NCBI GenBank assembly: GCA_013001285.1
Contig: JABDMU010000044.1
Location: 142,292 to 206,291 of the forward strand
From: Flavobacteriaceae bacterium
GTDB lineage: Bacteria > Bacteroidota > Bacteroidia > Flavobacteriales > Flavobacteriaceae
Direction of reading: 5' to 3'
DNA: 64,000 bases
This document shows positions 45,700 through 55,319 of the stretch, piece by piece. The notes beneath the pieces were generated by a model. It was not told the DNA's origin and did not search any database. It worked only from the letters and a program-made list of their open reading frames with translations. The first letter of the stretch is position 1. Each line of letters begins with the position of its first letter. Position numbers and translations under genes: made by a program.

Positions 45700-47310
45700 T
45701 TATTTTTTTGAGATCTTCGCCGCCATGATCAATGCGTTGTACGCATTCACTATTTTTCCTGATTTTACAATAGTTTCAAATGGCTTTATGTTTGACGAAT
45801 CACCACCAACAACAACTTTTGTTTTTATTGGTAATCCAGAGTCCATAATGATTTGTTTGACTTGAGCCGCTGTAAGATCTGGATAAAGAGATCTAATCAA
45901 TGCAGCAACACCAGCTACTGCAGGTGATGCCATCGAGGTTCCGGGCTGCGATTTGTATTCGTTTTCAGGAATGGTTGAATAAATCGCAGACCCAGGAGCG
46001 AATACATCAACATTACTTTTCCCATAATTAGAATAGCTGGCAACCATCCCTGACCCATATTTGGGCTCGAGTGCACCAACGGTTATGAAATTATCAGAAA
46101 CTTCAGGACCATTATCTATGGCATCATTTGGAAATACATTTTTGGTGTCAATGTTGTAGCTTTCATTACCGGCTGCCTTAACGATCAATACATCTTTTTT
46201 GCCAGCATAGGCAATTGCATCTCTAACCCATTCGCTGTGAGGTGAGTAGTATTTCCCGAAACTAGCATTGATCACTTTTGCGCCATTATCAACAGCATAT
46301 CGAATAGCTAAGGCAATATCCTTATCATACTCATCACCGTTAGGCACTGCTCGCAAACACATGATCTTTACATTATTTGCCACACCATTTGCACCTTTTC
46401 CATTATTTCTTTCAGCTGCCACAATACCTGCAACGTGCGTGCCATGGCTTTCACTTTTCTTTATTGGCCTTACATTGTTGTTACCATATACTTTTTTGCT
46501 AAAATCATCTGGATCATCTCCATTTTTCCGACCATTAAAGTCCTTATTAAAATGAAAGTTAAGGCGTTCGGTAAAATATTCTACACCTGACTTTATTTCT
46601 TTTTTAGCCTCCGCAATGGTATCAAATCCAAATCCATAAGTCTGCTGAATGACAGCCTTATGTTTTAATAATTCTTGATCCTCTGTTGTGATCGCATTAA
46701 CTTCGGTTTTCGTGTAATTTTCTTTATTTAAATGCTTAGCAATTGCCGCATCCGAAACTTTAATTTGTTGCAGAATACTTTCATATTGGTTCTTAGAAGC
46801 AAGTGCTTTTTGGGTTTCTCGTTCTAATTCGGCTTGAGCTTCAGCATATCTTGGGTGACTTGTGTTTCCACTTGCCAATAGGCGCACATATTCTAATTGT
46901 TCATCATACGATTCGCCTAAAAAATTCCAACCATGAATATCGTCCACAAATCCGTTTTTATCATCATCTTTTCCATTTCCAGCGATCTCTTTTTTATTGG
47001 TCCAAATAACACCATCAAGATCCTCATGATCAATATCAATTCCAGTATCAATGACAGCAACCACGGTAGTTACTCCTTTTTTACCCTTTATAATTTCAGC
47101 ATATGCCTTCTCAACACTCATCCCTGGTATAGTATCACTTACAAGATCTAAATGACCCCAGGTCTTTTTTTCCAGCTCCGTGAGATCGGTAACTTTTAAT
47201 GGGGTGTTATCAATATTTTCAACTGGAGTTGATAGAATGTCGGCAGTTCCGCCGCAAGCAAAAAGTAAAATCGCAAATGCGATGGATAATAATGAACTCT
47301 TAATCCTCAT
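45700..47310 (-). CDS. S8 subtilisin-like lipoprotein peptidase with a large insertion
   Basis: This 536-residue protein has a lipoprotein signal (LLFACGG, Cys19). The catalytic triad is intact: Asp88 in AVIDTGID, His289 in SHGTHVAG and Ser459 in GTSMASP; the oxyanion Asn382 is in AAGNES. The Asp-His distance is about 200 residues against about 32 in subtilisin, because of a helical, coiled-coil-like insertion at about 135-255. It is probably anchored to the outer membrane facing the periplasm or outside. M1 peptidase follows in the same unit. Confidence 0.93.
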   Translation of the reverse strand: MRIKSSLLSIAFAILLFACGGTADILSTPVENIDNTPLKVTDLTELEKKTWGHLDLVSDTIPGMSVEKAYAEIIKGKKGVTTVVAVIDTGIDIDHEDLDGVIWTNKKEIAGNGKDDDKNGFVDDIHGWNFLGESYDEQLEYVRLLASGNTSHPRYAEAQAELERETQKALASKNQYESILQQIKVSDAAIAKHLNKENYTKTEVNAITTEDQELLKHKAVIQQTYGFGFDTIAEAKKEIKSGVEYFTERLNFHFNKDFNGRKNGDDPDDFSKKVYGNNNVRPIKKSESHGTHVAGIVAAERNNGKGANGVANNVKIMCLRAVPNGDEYDKDIALAIRYAVDNGAKVINASFGKYYSPHSEWVRDAIAYAGKKDVLIVKAAGNESYNIDTKNVFPNDAIDNGPEVSDNFITVGALEPKYGSGMVASYSNYGKSNVDVFAPGSAIYSTIPENEYKSQPGTSMASPAVAGVAALIRSLYPDLTAAQVKQIIMDSGLPIKTKVVVGGDSSNIKPFETIVKSGKIVNAYNALIMAAKISKK

Positions 47311-47322
47311 AGTTATTAAAGT

Positions 47323-48204
47323 TTAATTAAAAATTTCTTTACATGTATGGCGCTCATTTAATCGAACACCCTTCTCTGTATGCTTTACAGTAATAATTTC
47401 ATTGTGCGCATCATGCTCTAAGAACAAATAATAGTTATTGTCTGCGGCCTGAGATAAAAATTTATCCTTTTCATCTAGTGTAATCAATGGTCGCGTATCA
47501 TAACCCATAACAAATGGCACTGGTAGATGCCCTGCTGTAGGTAATAGGTCGGCCATAAAACATATGGTCTTACCCTTATACTTTATCATAGGGATCATTT
47601 GTTTATCGGTATGACCGTTAGCAAAAAAGATATCAAACCCTAAAGCTGAATTTTTTAAAATATCAGTATGGGGGATTTTAGTGAAATTAAGCTGCCCGCT
47701 TGCTTCCATAGGAAGAATATTTTCTTTCAAGAACGATGCTTTCTCTCTTTTATTTGGTTTGGTTGCCCATTTCCAATGATCGGCATTACTCCAAAACTTA
47801 GCGTTTTTAAATGCAGGTTCATACCCAGTGCGGTCTGAATTCCATTGAATGCTTCCCCCACAATGATCAAAATGCAAATGAGTCATAAACACATCGGTGA
47901 TATCGTCAGGATGAAATCCGACCTGTTTTAATGAGGCTTCAATTGAATCGTCACCCCAAAGATAATAGTAGCCATAAAATTTTTCACTTTGCTTATTTCC
48001 CATACCAGTATCGATTAAAATCAATCGATTACCATCTTCAATTAACAAACAACGTGCCGCAATATCAATCATATTGTTTTCATCTGCAGGGTTTGTACGT
48101 TGCCAAAGCGATTTAGGAACGACACCAAACATGGCGCCACCATCTAATTTAAAATTCCCTGCCTGAATAGGATATAAATGCATGTTTTTCTTAGAATGCT
48201 GCAA
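47323..48204 (-). CDS. Metallo-beta-lactamase-fold hydrolase
   Basis: This 293-residue protein has the HxHxDH zinc motif as THLHFDHCG (about residues 108-116), a preceding IDTGMGN and a later FANGHTDKQM with the third zinc His. It is of the quorum-quenching-lactonase-like or general MBL hydrolase type; the substrate is not known. No signal peptide. It lies 12 bases upstream of the S8 peptidase gene and 15 bases after the SulP gene. Confidence 0.88.
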   Translation of the reverse strand: MQHSKKNMHLYPIQAGNFKLDGGAMFGVVPKSLWQRTNPADENNMIDIAARCLLIEDGNRLILIDTGMGNKQSEKFYGYYYLWGDDSIEASLKQVGFHPDDITDVFMTHLHFDHCGGSIQWNSDRTGYEPAFKNAKFWSNADHWKWATKPNKREKASFLKENILPMEASGQLNFTKIPHTDILKNSALGFDIFFANGHTDKQMIPMIKYKGKTICFMADLLPTAGHLPVPFVMGYDTRPLITLDEKDKFLSQAADNNYYLFLEHDAHNEIITVKHTEKGVRLNERHTCKEIFN

Positions 48205-48219
48205 AATAATAAAACCTTA

Positions 48220-50436
48220 CTAATCAACCCCTTTTTTAACGATATTTTGGGCAACATCTTTTAGTCTATTTCCAAAATCTAAGAGCGCCTTAATTTCTTT
48301 TAAACTAGCCAAACGTTCTCGACCAAATAAAAGCAAGGATGAACCATTTGATTCTACATGGTAGTACGGATTGCTTTCAAAAAAATGAACAAGCTCTGTT
48401 CTAAAAAAATTGCGAATAGCCAATTCATCATCTCCAAGTAAATAAAAGCGGTTTGAAAAATCAGGATGATCTATTATTGGGATATCTTTAAAGCCAGCAA
48501 ATGAATAAAAACGCTCCAGAAGACCTTCACGATCTAAGGTAAATTGAGGAATTACATCGTCAAGAGCAATATGCATCATAGTTGTACGCACCACCTCTTT
48601 TGCAATGAATTCACCTTCCGAAAACTCAACATCAAAAATACTGGTTTTTTCATCTAGATCAGAAAGCCGATTAAATACATGATTCACTTGTTTTGTTCTA
48701 AAGAACAAGAAACCGTTTAAAAAATCGACGTTTTTGTTTTTGTCAGCCTCATAGGTCAATTCATACTCTTTAGACAACTCCTCAATAGACGATTGTCGCT
48801 TGGTAAAATTTGACAGTAAATTTGGAATTGGCAGAATTCGTCTCAAGGCAAATGGATGCGATGATTCAGCATCATGCATATCAAGCCCAATCACGTCAAA
48901 ATGCCCACCTCGTTTTTTAAACAATTCGCGATAATTATTTAAATTTTCCATAACCGTGTGATCTACAAACTGACAAAGGGAAAAATCAACGATTACATCT
49001 TGGTCCTCGGAAATAGCATCCAGTTTATCTTTCAGTCTGTAATAATTGAGAAAACTACAGAAATGTTTGACACTCACATAGTAGTTATTTTGGCTCCGCC
49101 CTTCCTTAAACATAAGCACATTTGGTTTTAGAACGTTTCTACCAAATAGTGCAAAACTCTTATTGATGATCAAATGTATGATAAAGGTACTTATGACACC
49201 AAGAACAATTCCAGTGATGAGCCCAATTTTAAGGGTAAAAAATAAAGTGACAAAGAAAATTATAAGCTGTTCTCTTCCAATACTAAATATGTGTCTGACC
49301 ATATCCGGAGATGCCAGTTTATATCCGGTAAATACCAATATGGCCATTAGTGCTGGCAAGGGAATTCTTGCTAATTGAGAGCTGAACAATAGAATGAATA
49401 ATACCAGAAAAAAGGCATGAAAAAAATTAGATGACCTATTACTGCCGCCATTATTCACATTAACAGAACTTCGGGCTATAACAGTAACCACGTTCAACCC
49501 ACCTAAGAAACCACTACCTATGGTTGAAAATCCTAGAGCCTTTAGGTCTTTATTTACATTTGAACGTCTTTTTTCTGGATCTAATTTATCAACTGCTTTA
49601 ATACTCAACAAAGACTCGATACTTGAGATCAAGGTTAAAGCTAAAACACTAGACCAAAAAGATAATCCTGAGATCAAAGAAAAATCTGGAGTAGGAATTT
49701 GAGAAACGATCTCCTGTACATTTGGAATACCAGAGAGCATATATTCAGGCGCTATAGGGTTTGGTTGTTGAAGCACCAACTCATAATAATAACTAAATCC
49801 TACTGATAAAATTACAATCCACATGGGCGCCGGTAATAGCTGAAGGTATTTATTTCTAAGTTTCGGGTAGAATACCATTATAGCAAGACTGATAACTCCA
49901 GCTAAGGCAGCATAAATTAACCCTGTTTCACTATGGGAAAAAGTGCTTATAATTGTTGATGGAATTTCAATTAAATACTCAATACTAGACTCTCGCGTAA
50001 TTTTGTTACCCAGCATGATATGAAATTGTTTCCCCAGAATAATAAGCCCTATAGCCGCTAGCATGCCTTGAATGGCCGATGACGGAAAAAAATCGGCCAA
50101 TTTGCCAAGCCTAAGAAAACCAAGAATCATAAGCAGCACGCCAGAACAAATAATTGCAGCATAGGCGCTTTGCAGACCAAGTGCGGTAATGGCAATAAGG
50201 AGCACGCCTACAAGACCATTTCCAGGCCCCGTTATCGTTACATAACTGCCGCCCAGAAAAGACACCAACAAACCACCTACTACAGCCGTTATCACACCAG
50301 CAATTGGTGGTGCTTCACTGGCCATGGCCAATCCCAGACATAATGGTAGAGCGATCAAACTAACTACAAATCCCGAAAAAATGTTTTTCGGAAGGGCCTT
50401 AAAAAATGTTTTTATGGAATTTTGTTTTGGACTCAC
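48220..50436 (-). CDS. SulP family inorganic anion transporter
   Basis: This 738-residue protein has the SulP membrane domain (about residues 10-430, 10-12 helices; GFVVSLIALPLCLGLAMAS near the start and VITAVVGGLLVSFLGGS), a STAS domain (about 450-555, DVIVDFSLCQFVDHTVMENL), then about 180 further residues of unassigned charged sequence. Substrates of the family are sulfate, bicarbonate or dicarboxylates. Its ATG overlaps the stop of the universal stress protein gene by 4 bases, so the two are translationally coupled. Confidence 0.92.
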   Translation of the reverse strand: MSPKQNSIKTFFKALPKNIFSGFVVSLIALPLCLGLAMASEAPPIAGVITAVVGGLLVSFLGGSYVTITGPGNGLVGVLLIAITALGLQSAYAAIICSGVLLMILGFLRLGKLADFFPSSAIQGMLAAIGLIILGKQFHIMLGNKITRESSIEYLIEIPSTIISTFSHSETGLIYAALAGVISLAIMVFYPKLRNKYLQLLPAPMWIVILSVGFSYYYELVLQQPNPIAPEYMLSGIPNVQEIVSQIPTPDFSLISGLSFWSSVLALTLISSIESLLSIKAVDKLDPEKRRSNVNKDLKALGFSTIGSGFLGGLNVVTVIARSSVNVNNGGSNRSSNFFHAFFLVLFILLFSSQLARIPLPALMAILVFTGYKLASPDMVRHIFSIGREQLIIFFVTLFFTLKIGLITGIVLGVISTFIIHLIINKSFALFGRNVLKPNVLMFKEGRSQNNYYVSVKHFCSFLNYYRLKDKLDAISEDQDVIVDFSLCQFVDHTVMENLNNYRELFKKRGGHFDVIGLDMHDAESSHPFALRRILPIPNLLSNFTKRQSSIEELSKEYELTYEADKNKNVDFLNGFLFFRTKQVNHVFNRLSDLDEKTSIFDVEFSEGEFIAKEVVRTTMMHIALDDVIPQFTLDREGLLERFYSFAGFKDIPIIDHPDFSNRFYLLGDDELAIRNFFRTELVHFFESNPYYHVESNGSSLLLFGRERLASLKEIKALLDFGNRLKDVAQNIVKKGVD

Positions 50437-51281
50437 TGTACAATTAACACATCGGTTGGTAATTCTGTTAAAATATGCTCAATATCATGAGGAAAAAGTC
50501 TATCCCAAAAAGACAGTTTTTTTGGTGCGGCCATTACTAGAAGATCTGCTCTTACAACTTGGGCATAATGCCCGATAGAATACCCTCTTTTACCAAAAAT
50601 AGGTTGAGAATTCACCAAAATATTCTTCTTTAATTCACTATCAATACCATCTATTATTTTCTTAACCCGAGACGCTTCTCTTAATCGCATTCGTTCTTTG
50701 GCAATAGTTGTTTTTCTTAAAGCTTTAGTATCGTCAACATTGATATTGATATCCTGTTTGGAAATTTCTTCTACAATAGTTAGCCGCTCAGATTGTAGTT
50801 GACGGCCTACATAAAAAGCCGTTTCTATAACATGCGGCGTTTCAGGTTCATCTAATCCGCTTGTAACGATATATTGACGGGGTATGCGATTCACAGATGG
50901 ATTAATAAGCAGTAATACCGAACACTTAGCTCGTCTTGTAATCTTCCGCGCAATAGAACCCACATAATACCTAACGAAAGACTCTCTCTGAAGAGCTCCG
51001 AGAATGAGCAAATCTATTTTTTTGCTTTTACACACAGAGAGTATCGTATCAACAGGAGGACCAGACTGGAACACGATTTCATAATCAAGTTGCTTCTCAA
51101 TAAAAGGAGATAGAAGGACTTTAAATTTTTTTTCTTTTTCTTCAGAATAGTCTCCAACATGAATGAGAACCAATTTACTTTCAAAAAATAATGCGAACCT
51201 AGAGGCTTCAAAAATATTAGCCTGAAGGTTAGGGGAAAAGGTAACTCCTATACCAATTGTGTTAAATTTATTCTCAGTCAA
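50433..51281 (-). CDS. Universal stress protein with two Usp domains
   Basis: This 282-residue protein contains two tandem Usp-like domains (about residues 7-135 and 145-282). The first ends with LLILGALQRESFVRYYVGSIARKI, close to the ATP-binding G-2x-G-9x-G-S motif; the second is more degenerate. The sensor may control the SulP transporter encoded next, with which it overlaps by 4 bases. A divergent antiporter gene starts 164 bases upstream. Confidence 0.85.
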   Translation of the reverse strand: MTENKFNTIGIGVTFSPNLQANIFEASRFALFFESKLVLIHVGDYSEEKEKKFKVLLSPFIEKQLDYEIVFQSGPPVDTILSVCKSKKIDLLILGALQRESFVRYYVGSIARKITRRAKCSVLLLINPSVNRIPRQYIVTSGLDEPETPHVIETAFYVGRQLQSERLTIVEEISKQDININVDDTKALRKTTIAKERMRLREASRVKKIIDGIDSELKKNILVNSQPIFGKRGYSIGHYAQVVRADLLVMAAPKKLSFWDRLFPHDIEHILTELPTDVLIVQ

Positions 51282-51445
51282 AGTTGTTGTTCAAGAGGTA
51301 AAACGTGAAAGGTACTGTTTTTTTAAGACTTTAAAAGCGACGTAAATATTTCCGCTTTTAAAGAACAAGCCATGATTTTTTTGGCCAAAAAATTCTTGTT
51401 AAAAAATTGTCTTTTTCTTCTTACATTTACCCAAATTCAATTGAC

Positions 51446-53281
51446 ATGTTAGAACTAGCAGGAATCATTATTCTTGGGATACTAGCCCAATGGGTGGCTT
51501 GGAAATTTAAAATACCAGCCATTTTACCGCTTATACTTATTGGTTTATTGGTTGGGCCTATTGCTCAGGAATTTTTATCGGAAGATGGCACTAAATATAT
51601 TGAACCCATATGGAATGGGAGTGAAGGGTTATTTCCAGGACAAAGCTTATTTTATTTTGTTTCCCTGGCCATTAGCATCATTTTATTTGAAGGAGGACTA
51701 ACATTAAAAATGAGTGAAATAAAAAATGTTGGTCCTGTAATAACCAAATTAATCACACTGGGCTCATTGGTTACATTTTTCTTGGCCGCTATTGCAGCAC
51801 ATTTTATTTTTAACCTGAGCTGGGAAATTTCGTATTTGTTTTCTTCATTAATTATTGTGACTGGCCCTACCGTGATTACGCCCATTTTGAGAAACATTCC
51901 ATTAAAAAAAGATGTTTCGGCGGTATTAAAATGGGAAGGCATCTTAATTGACCCCATTGGGGCATTAGTTGCTGTTTTGGTTTTTGAATTCATAAGTGTT
52001 GGCGGTGGTGGTGAATACACTAAAACGGCACTTATAGAATTTGGTAAAATTGTATTATTCGGATCAACTTTCGGGTTTACTTTTGCGCACGGGTTAAATT
52101 TTGCAATGAACAAGAAGTGGATCCCACACTATTTGCTTAACGTATTTGCCTTAGCTGCTGTTTTAGGCGTTTTTGTACTTTCTGACAGTTTTGCCCACGA
52201 GTCTGGATTATTGGCTGTTGTTGTTATGGGAATGGTACTTGGAAATTCAAACTCTCCTCACCTCAAAGAACTTCTTTACTTTAAGGAATCTTTAAGCGTA
52301 TTACTGATTTCCATCTTATTTATTCTTCTGGCAGCAAACATCAATTTTGAAGACCTACTGTTAATTTACAATTGGAAAACCGCTGTTTTATTTGCAATAG
52401 TAGTTTTCGTTATTCGTCCTGTTGGTGTTTTTCTAAGTACTCATAAATCAACCTTAAAATTAAATGAGAAATTATTTATCAGTTGGGTTGGTCCTCGCGG
52501 TATTGTTGCGGCTGGAATCGCTTCATTATTTGGATTGAAACTGGCAAAAGACGGTGTTCCTGGCGCTGAATATATTACACCGCTCGTCTTTATGATCGTA
52601 TTAGGAACGGTATTGTTAAATGCCACTACAGCAAGATTGATCGCGAAACTAATAGGCGTATTTTTAAATAAATCAGATGGAATACTAATAGTGGGCGCTT
52701 CAAAAGTGTCTAGATTGATAGGGAATTACTTAGAAAAGCATGGAAGACATGTGGTGCTAATTGATAGCAATCAGAATAATATTGCAAAGGCAAAAGAAAT
52801 GGGTCTAGAAGCTTTGAGCACCAATATTTACTCCGATTCGCTTTTAGATAATATTGAACTTAATGATGTGGGTTATTTGATGGCCTTGACGGGAAATCCA
52901 GATATTAACAAATACGCCATTGACAAGTTTAGTAAGCAATTTGGAGAAAACGGTTCTTTTCGATTGGTTACCAAAGATGAAATGTTGGATGGCAATAACA
53001 ATCCAAAAGAAGGATTATTCAGTCATACCGTTGATTATAATACCCTATCTGAAGTCACTCGACAATATCCTGCCATTCAAGAAATAGCAATCGAGAATAA
53101 AGAGCAATATTTAAAATTGATCGACATCACCAAAAATAATAAGGAAACCGTTCCGCTATTTATTCAAGATGCAGATAACGAATTGCACATCATTCCTTCG
53201 ATAAATGAAGATGTAAATGGTATTTCAGAGAAAAGTAAGTTGGTTTATATGGGAAAACCGATTGATCCCGAAAAGGTGTAG
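51446..53281 (+). CDS. CPA1-type cation:proton antiporter with TrkA-N domain
   Basis: This 611-residue protein has an Na+/H+ exchanger membrane domain (about residues 1-405, with ISIILFEGGLTLKMSEI and SWVGPRGIVAAG as CPA1 signatures) and a cytoplasmic NAD(H)-binding TrkA-N domain (about 410-530, GILIVGASKVSRLIGNYL). The start is the ATG at 51446 (MLELAGIIILG); an upstream in-frame TTG at 51407 would add 13 non-family residues. It is divergent from the Usp-SulP operon, so shared ion or stress regulation is possible. Confidence 0.9.
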   Translation: MLELAGIIILGILAQWVAWKFKIPAILPLILIGLLVGPIAQEFLSEDGTKYIEPIWNGSEGLFPGQSLFYFVSLAISIILFEGGLTLKMSEIKNVGPVITKLITLGSLVTFFLAAIAAHFIFNLSWEISYLFSSLIIVTGPTVITPILRNIPLKKDVSAVLKWEGILIDPIGALVAVLVFEFISVGGGGEYTKTALIEFGKIVLFGSTFGFTFAHGLNFAMNKKWIPHYLLNVFALAAVLGVFVLSDSFAHESGLLAVVVMGMVLGNSNSPHLKELLYFKESLSVLLISILFILLAANINFEDLLLIYNWKTAVLFAIVVFVIRPVGVFLSTHKSTLKLNEKLFISWVGPRGIVAAGIASLFGLKLAKDGVPGAEYITPLVFMIVLGTVLLNATTARLIAKLIGVFLNKSDGILIVGASKVSRLIGNYLEKHGRHVVLIDSNQNNIAKAKEMGLEALSTNIYSDSLLDNIELNDVGYLMALTGNPDINKYAIDKFSKQFGENGSFRLVTKDEMLDGNNNPKEGLFSHTVDYNTLSEVTRQYPAIQEIAIENKEQYLKLIDITKNNKETVPLFIQDADNELHIIPSINEDVNGISEKSKLVYMGKPIDPEKV

Positions 53282-53326
53282 CATTTTTTTCTCTTTAGAA
53301 AATCAGAATGTTTTTGGGCTGAACTT

Positions 53327-55123
53327 CTAATCGTTAAGCTTTAAAACAGCCATAAATGCCTGTTGTGGGATCTCGACATTTCCTACCTGACGCATGCGTT
53401 TCTTACCTTTTTTCTGCTTTTCAAGAAGCTTACGTTTACGTGAAATATCTCCACCATAACATTTGGCAGTCACATCTTTTCTTAATGCTTTTATAGTTTC
53501 CCTTGAAATGATCTTTGCACCAATCGCAGCTTGAATAGGAATATCAAATTGCTGTCGCGGAATAAGCTCCTTTAACTTTTCGCACATTTTCTTTCCTATA
53601 TGTTGAGCGTTGTCAAAATGAATTAAGGCCGAAAGCGCATCAACGGGCTGACTATTCAAGAGAATATCTACTCTCACCAATTTTGATGTACGCATGCCAA
53701 TAGGTGAATAATCAAAAGAAGCATACCCCTTTGACACTGTTTTCAGTCGGTCGTAAAAATCAAATACGATCTCTGCCAACGGCATATCAAAACTCAGCTC
53801 AACACGCTCTGTTGTCAAATAGGTTTGATTCGTGATCTGCCCACGTTTTTCGATGCAAAGCGACATCACATTTCCGACAAAATCAGATTTAGTAATGATC
53901 GTTGCTTTTATATAGGGCTCTTCAACATGATCAAGACCTGACGGGTCAGGAAGATCAGTTGGGTTATTTACGATTATAGGTTCGTCAGGGTTCTTTCGAG
54001 TAAAAGCATGGTAGCTTACATTTGGAACCGTTGTAATTACCGTCATATTAAACTCCCGCTCTAAACGTTCCTGAATGATTTCTAGATGTAACATGCCTAA
54101 AAATCCGCATCTAAAACCAAAACCTAAGGCTGCAGAACTTTCTGGCGAAAACACCAAAGAAGCATCATTGAGTTGCAATTTTTCCATCGACGCCCGTAAT
54201 TCTTCATAATCTTCGGTGTCAACAGGATAAATTCCTGCGAATACCATAGGCTTAACATCTTCAAAGCCACCAATGGCATTTGTAGTTGGGTTTTTAGCAT
54301 CGGTAATAGTATCACCTACTTTGACTTCTTTTGCTTCCTTTATTCCTGTGATTACATAACCTACATCACCAGCCTTAATTTCCTGTCTTGGGAATTGCTT
54401 CAATTTTAAGGTTCCAACTTCATCGGCAAAATAGGATTTTCCTGTTGCGATGAATTTAATGTGCTGCCCTTTTTTTATAGAACCGTTTATGACTCTAAAA
54501 TAGGTTTCCACACCACGAAAAGGATTGTAAACCGAATCGAAGATCAAGGCTTGTAGTGATTCATCTAAATTGCCTTTAGGCGCAGGAACACGTTTAATAA
54601 TAGCGGCAAGAATTTCTTCAATTCCTAAACCAGTTTTAGCACTTGCAGGAATTATTTCCTCGGGATCACATCCCAGTAAATCCACAATGTCATCGGTAAC
54701 TTCTTCAGGATTGGCACTTGGCAGATCCACCTTGTTTAAAACAGGAATTATTTCAAGATCATTTTCTAAGGCCAAATAGAGATTAGAGATGGTCTGTGCC
54801 TGAATACTTTGAGCAGCATCAACTACCAATAAAGCACCTTCACAAGCTGCAATAGATCGCGAAACTTCATATGAAAAGTCAACATGACCAGGTGTGTCTA
54901 TTAAATTCAGAATATAGGATTCACCCTCAAATGTATATTCCATTTGTATAGCATGAGACTTGATAGTGATACCACGTTCACGCTCCAAGTCCATATTATC
55001 TAGTAATTGATCTTGACGCTCTCTATCGGTTACAGAACCTGTAAATTCCAAGAGTCGATCAGCTAGTGTGCTTTTACCGTGATCAATGTGCGCGATGATG
55101 CAAAAATTCCTGATATTCTTCAT
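53327..55123 (-). CDS. lepA: Elongation factor 4 (LepA)
   Basis: This 598-residue translational GTPase has G1 [10 protein letters not shown] (residues 10-19), the RERGITI switch, DTPGHVDF (G3) and NKVD (G4), then domains II, III, V and the LepA-specific C-terminal domain ([25 protein letters not shown]). It back-translocates stalled ribosomes. Length is normal. It is a single-gene unit convergent with the antiporter. Confidence 0.98.
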   Translation of the reverse strand: MKNIRNFCIIAHIDHGKSTLADRLLEFTGSVTDRERQDQLLDNMDLERERGITIKSHAIQMEYTFEGESYILNLIDTPGHVDFSYEVSRSIAACEGALLVVDAAQSIQAQTISNLYLALENDLEIIPVLNKVDLPSANPEEVTDDIVDLLGCDPEEIIPASAKTGLGIEEILAAIIKRVPAPKGNLDESLQALIFDSVYNPFRGVETYFRVINGSIKKGQHIKFIATGKSYFADEVGTLKLKQFPRQEIKAGDVGYVITGIKEAKEVKVGDTITDAKNPTTNAIGGFEDVKPMVFAGIYPVDTEDYEELRASMEKLQLNDASLVFSPESSAALGFGFRCGFLGMLHLEIIQERLEREFNMTVITTVPNVSYHAFTRKNPDEPIIVNNPTDLPDPSGLDHVEEPYIKATIITKSDFVGNVMSLCIEKRGQITNQTYLTTERVELSFDMPLAEIVFDFYDRLKTVSKGYASFDYSPIGMRTSKLVRVDILLNSQPVDALSALIHFDNAQHIGKKMCEKLKELIPRQQFDIPIQAAIGAKIISRETIKALRKDVTAKCYGGDISRKRKLLEKQKKGKKRMRQVGNVEIPQQAFMAVLKLND

Positions 55124-55319
55124 TTAATCGAATAGACCTTTTTTGTCAGACTGCAAAAGTACATAATTTTATAGATGTAAATTCTAATCTGATAATATAT
55201 TAGAACAGTACGCTTTCCAGAGGGATATAATATTCGTTCAATTTCGACAAATTACGGATTAACCGTATAAAAAAGTTAGGTAAATGTTATAAGTTTGTAA
55301 GCGTACAATAAGTCTTGAA
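55124..55319. other. Intergenic region between divergent lepA and TonB-type receptor
   Basis: A 196-base AT-rich gap. TAAGTTTG at 55290-55297 fits the -7 element for the receptor gene on the plus strand and ends 22 bases before its start. No good -33 was found, and nothing else was recognised. Confidence 0.4.

Noticed and set aside
51652..52113. 153-codon minus-strand ORF inside the antiporter gene
   Set aside because: Shadow of a clear CPA1 antiporter; no start context and no family character.
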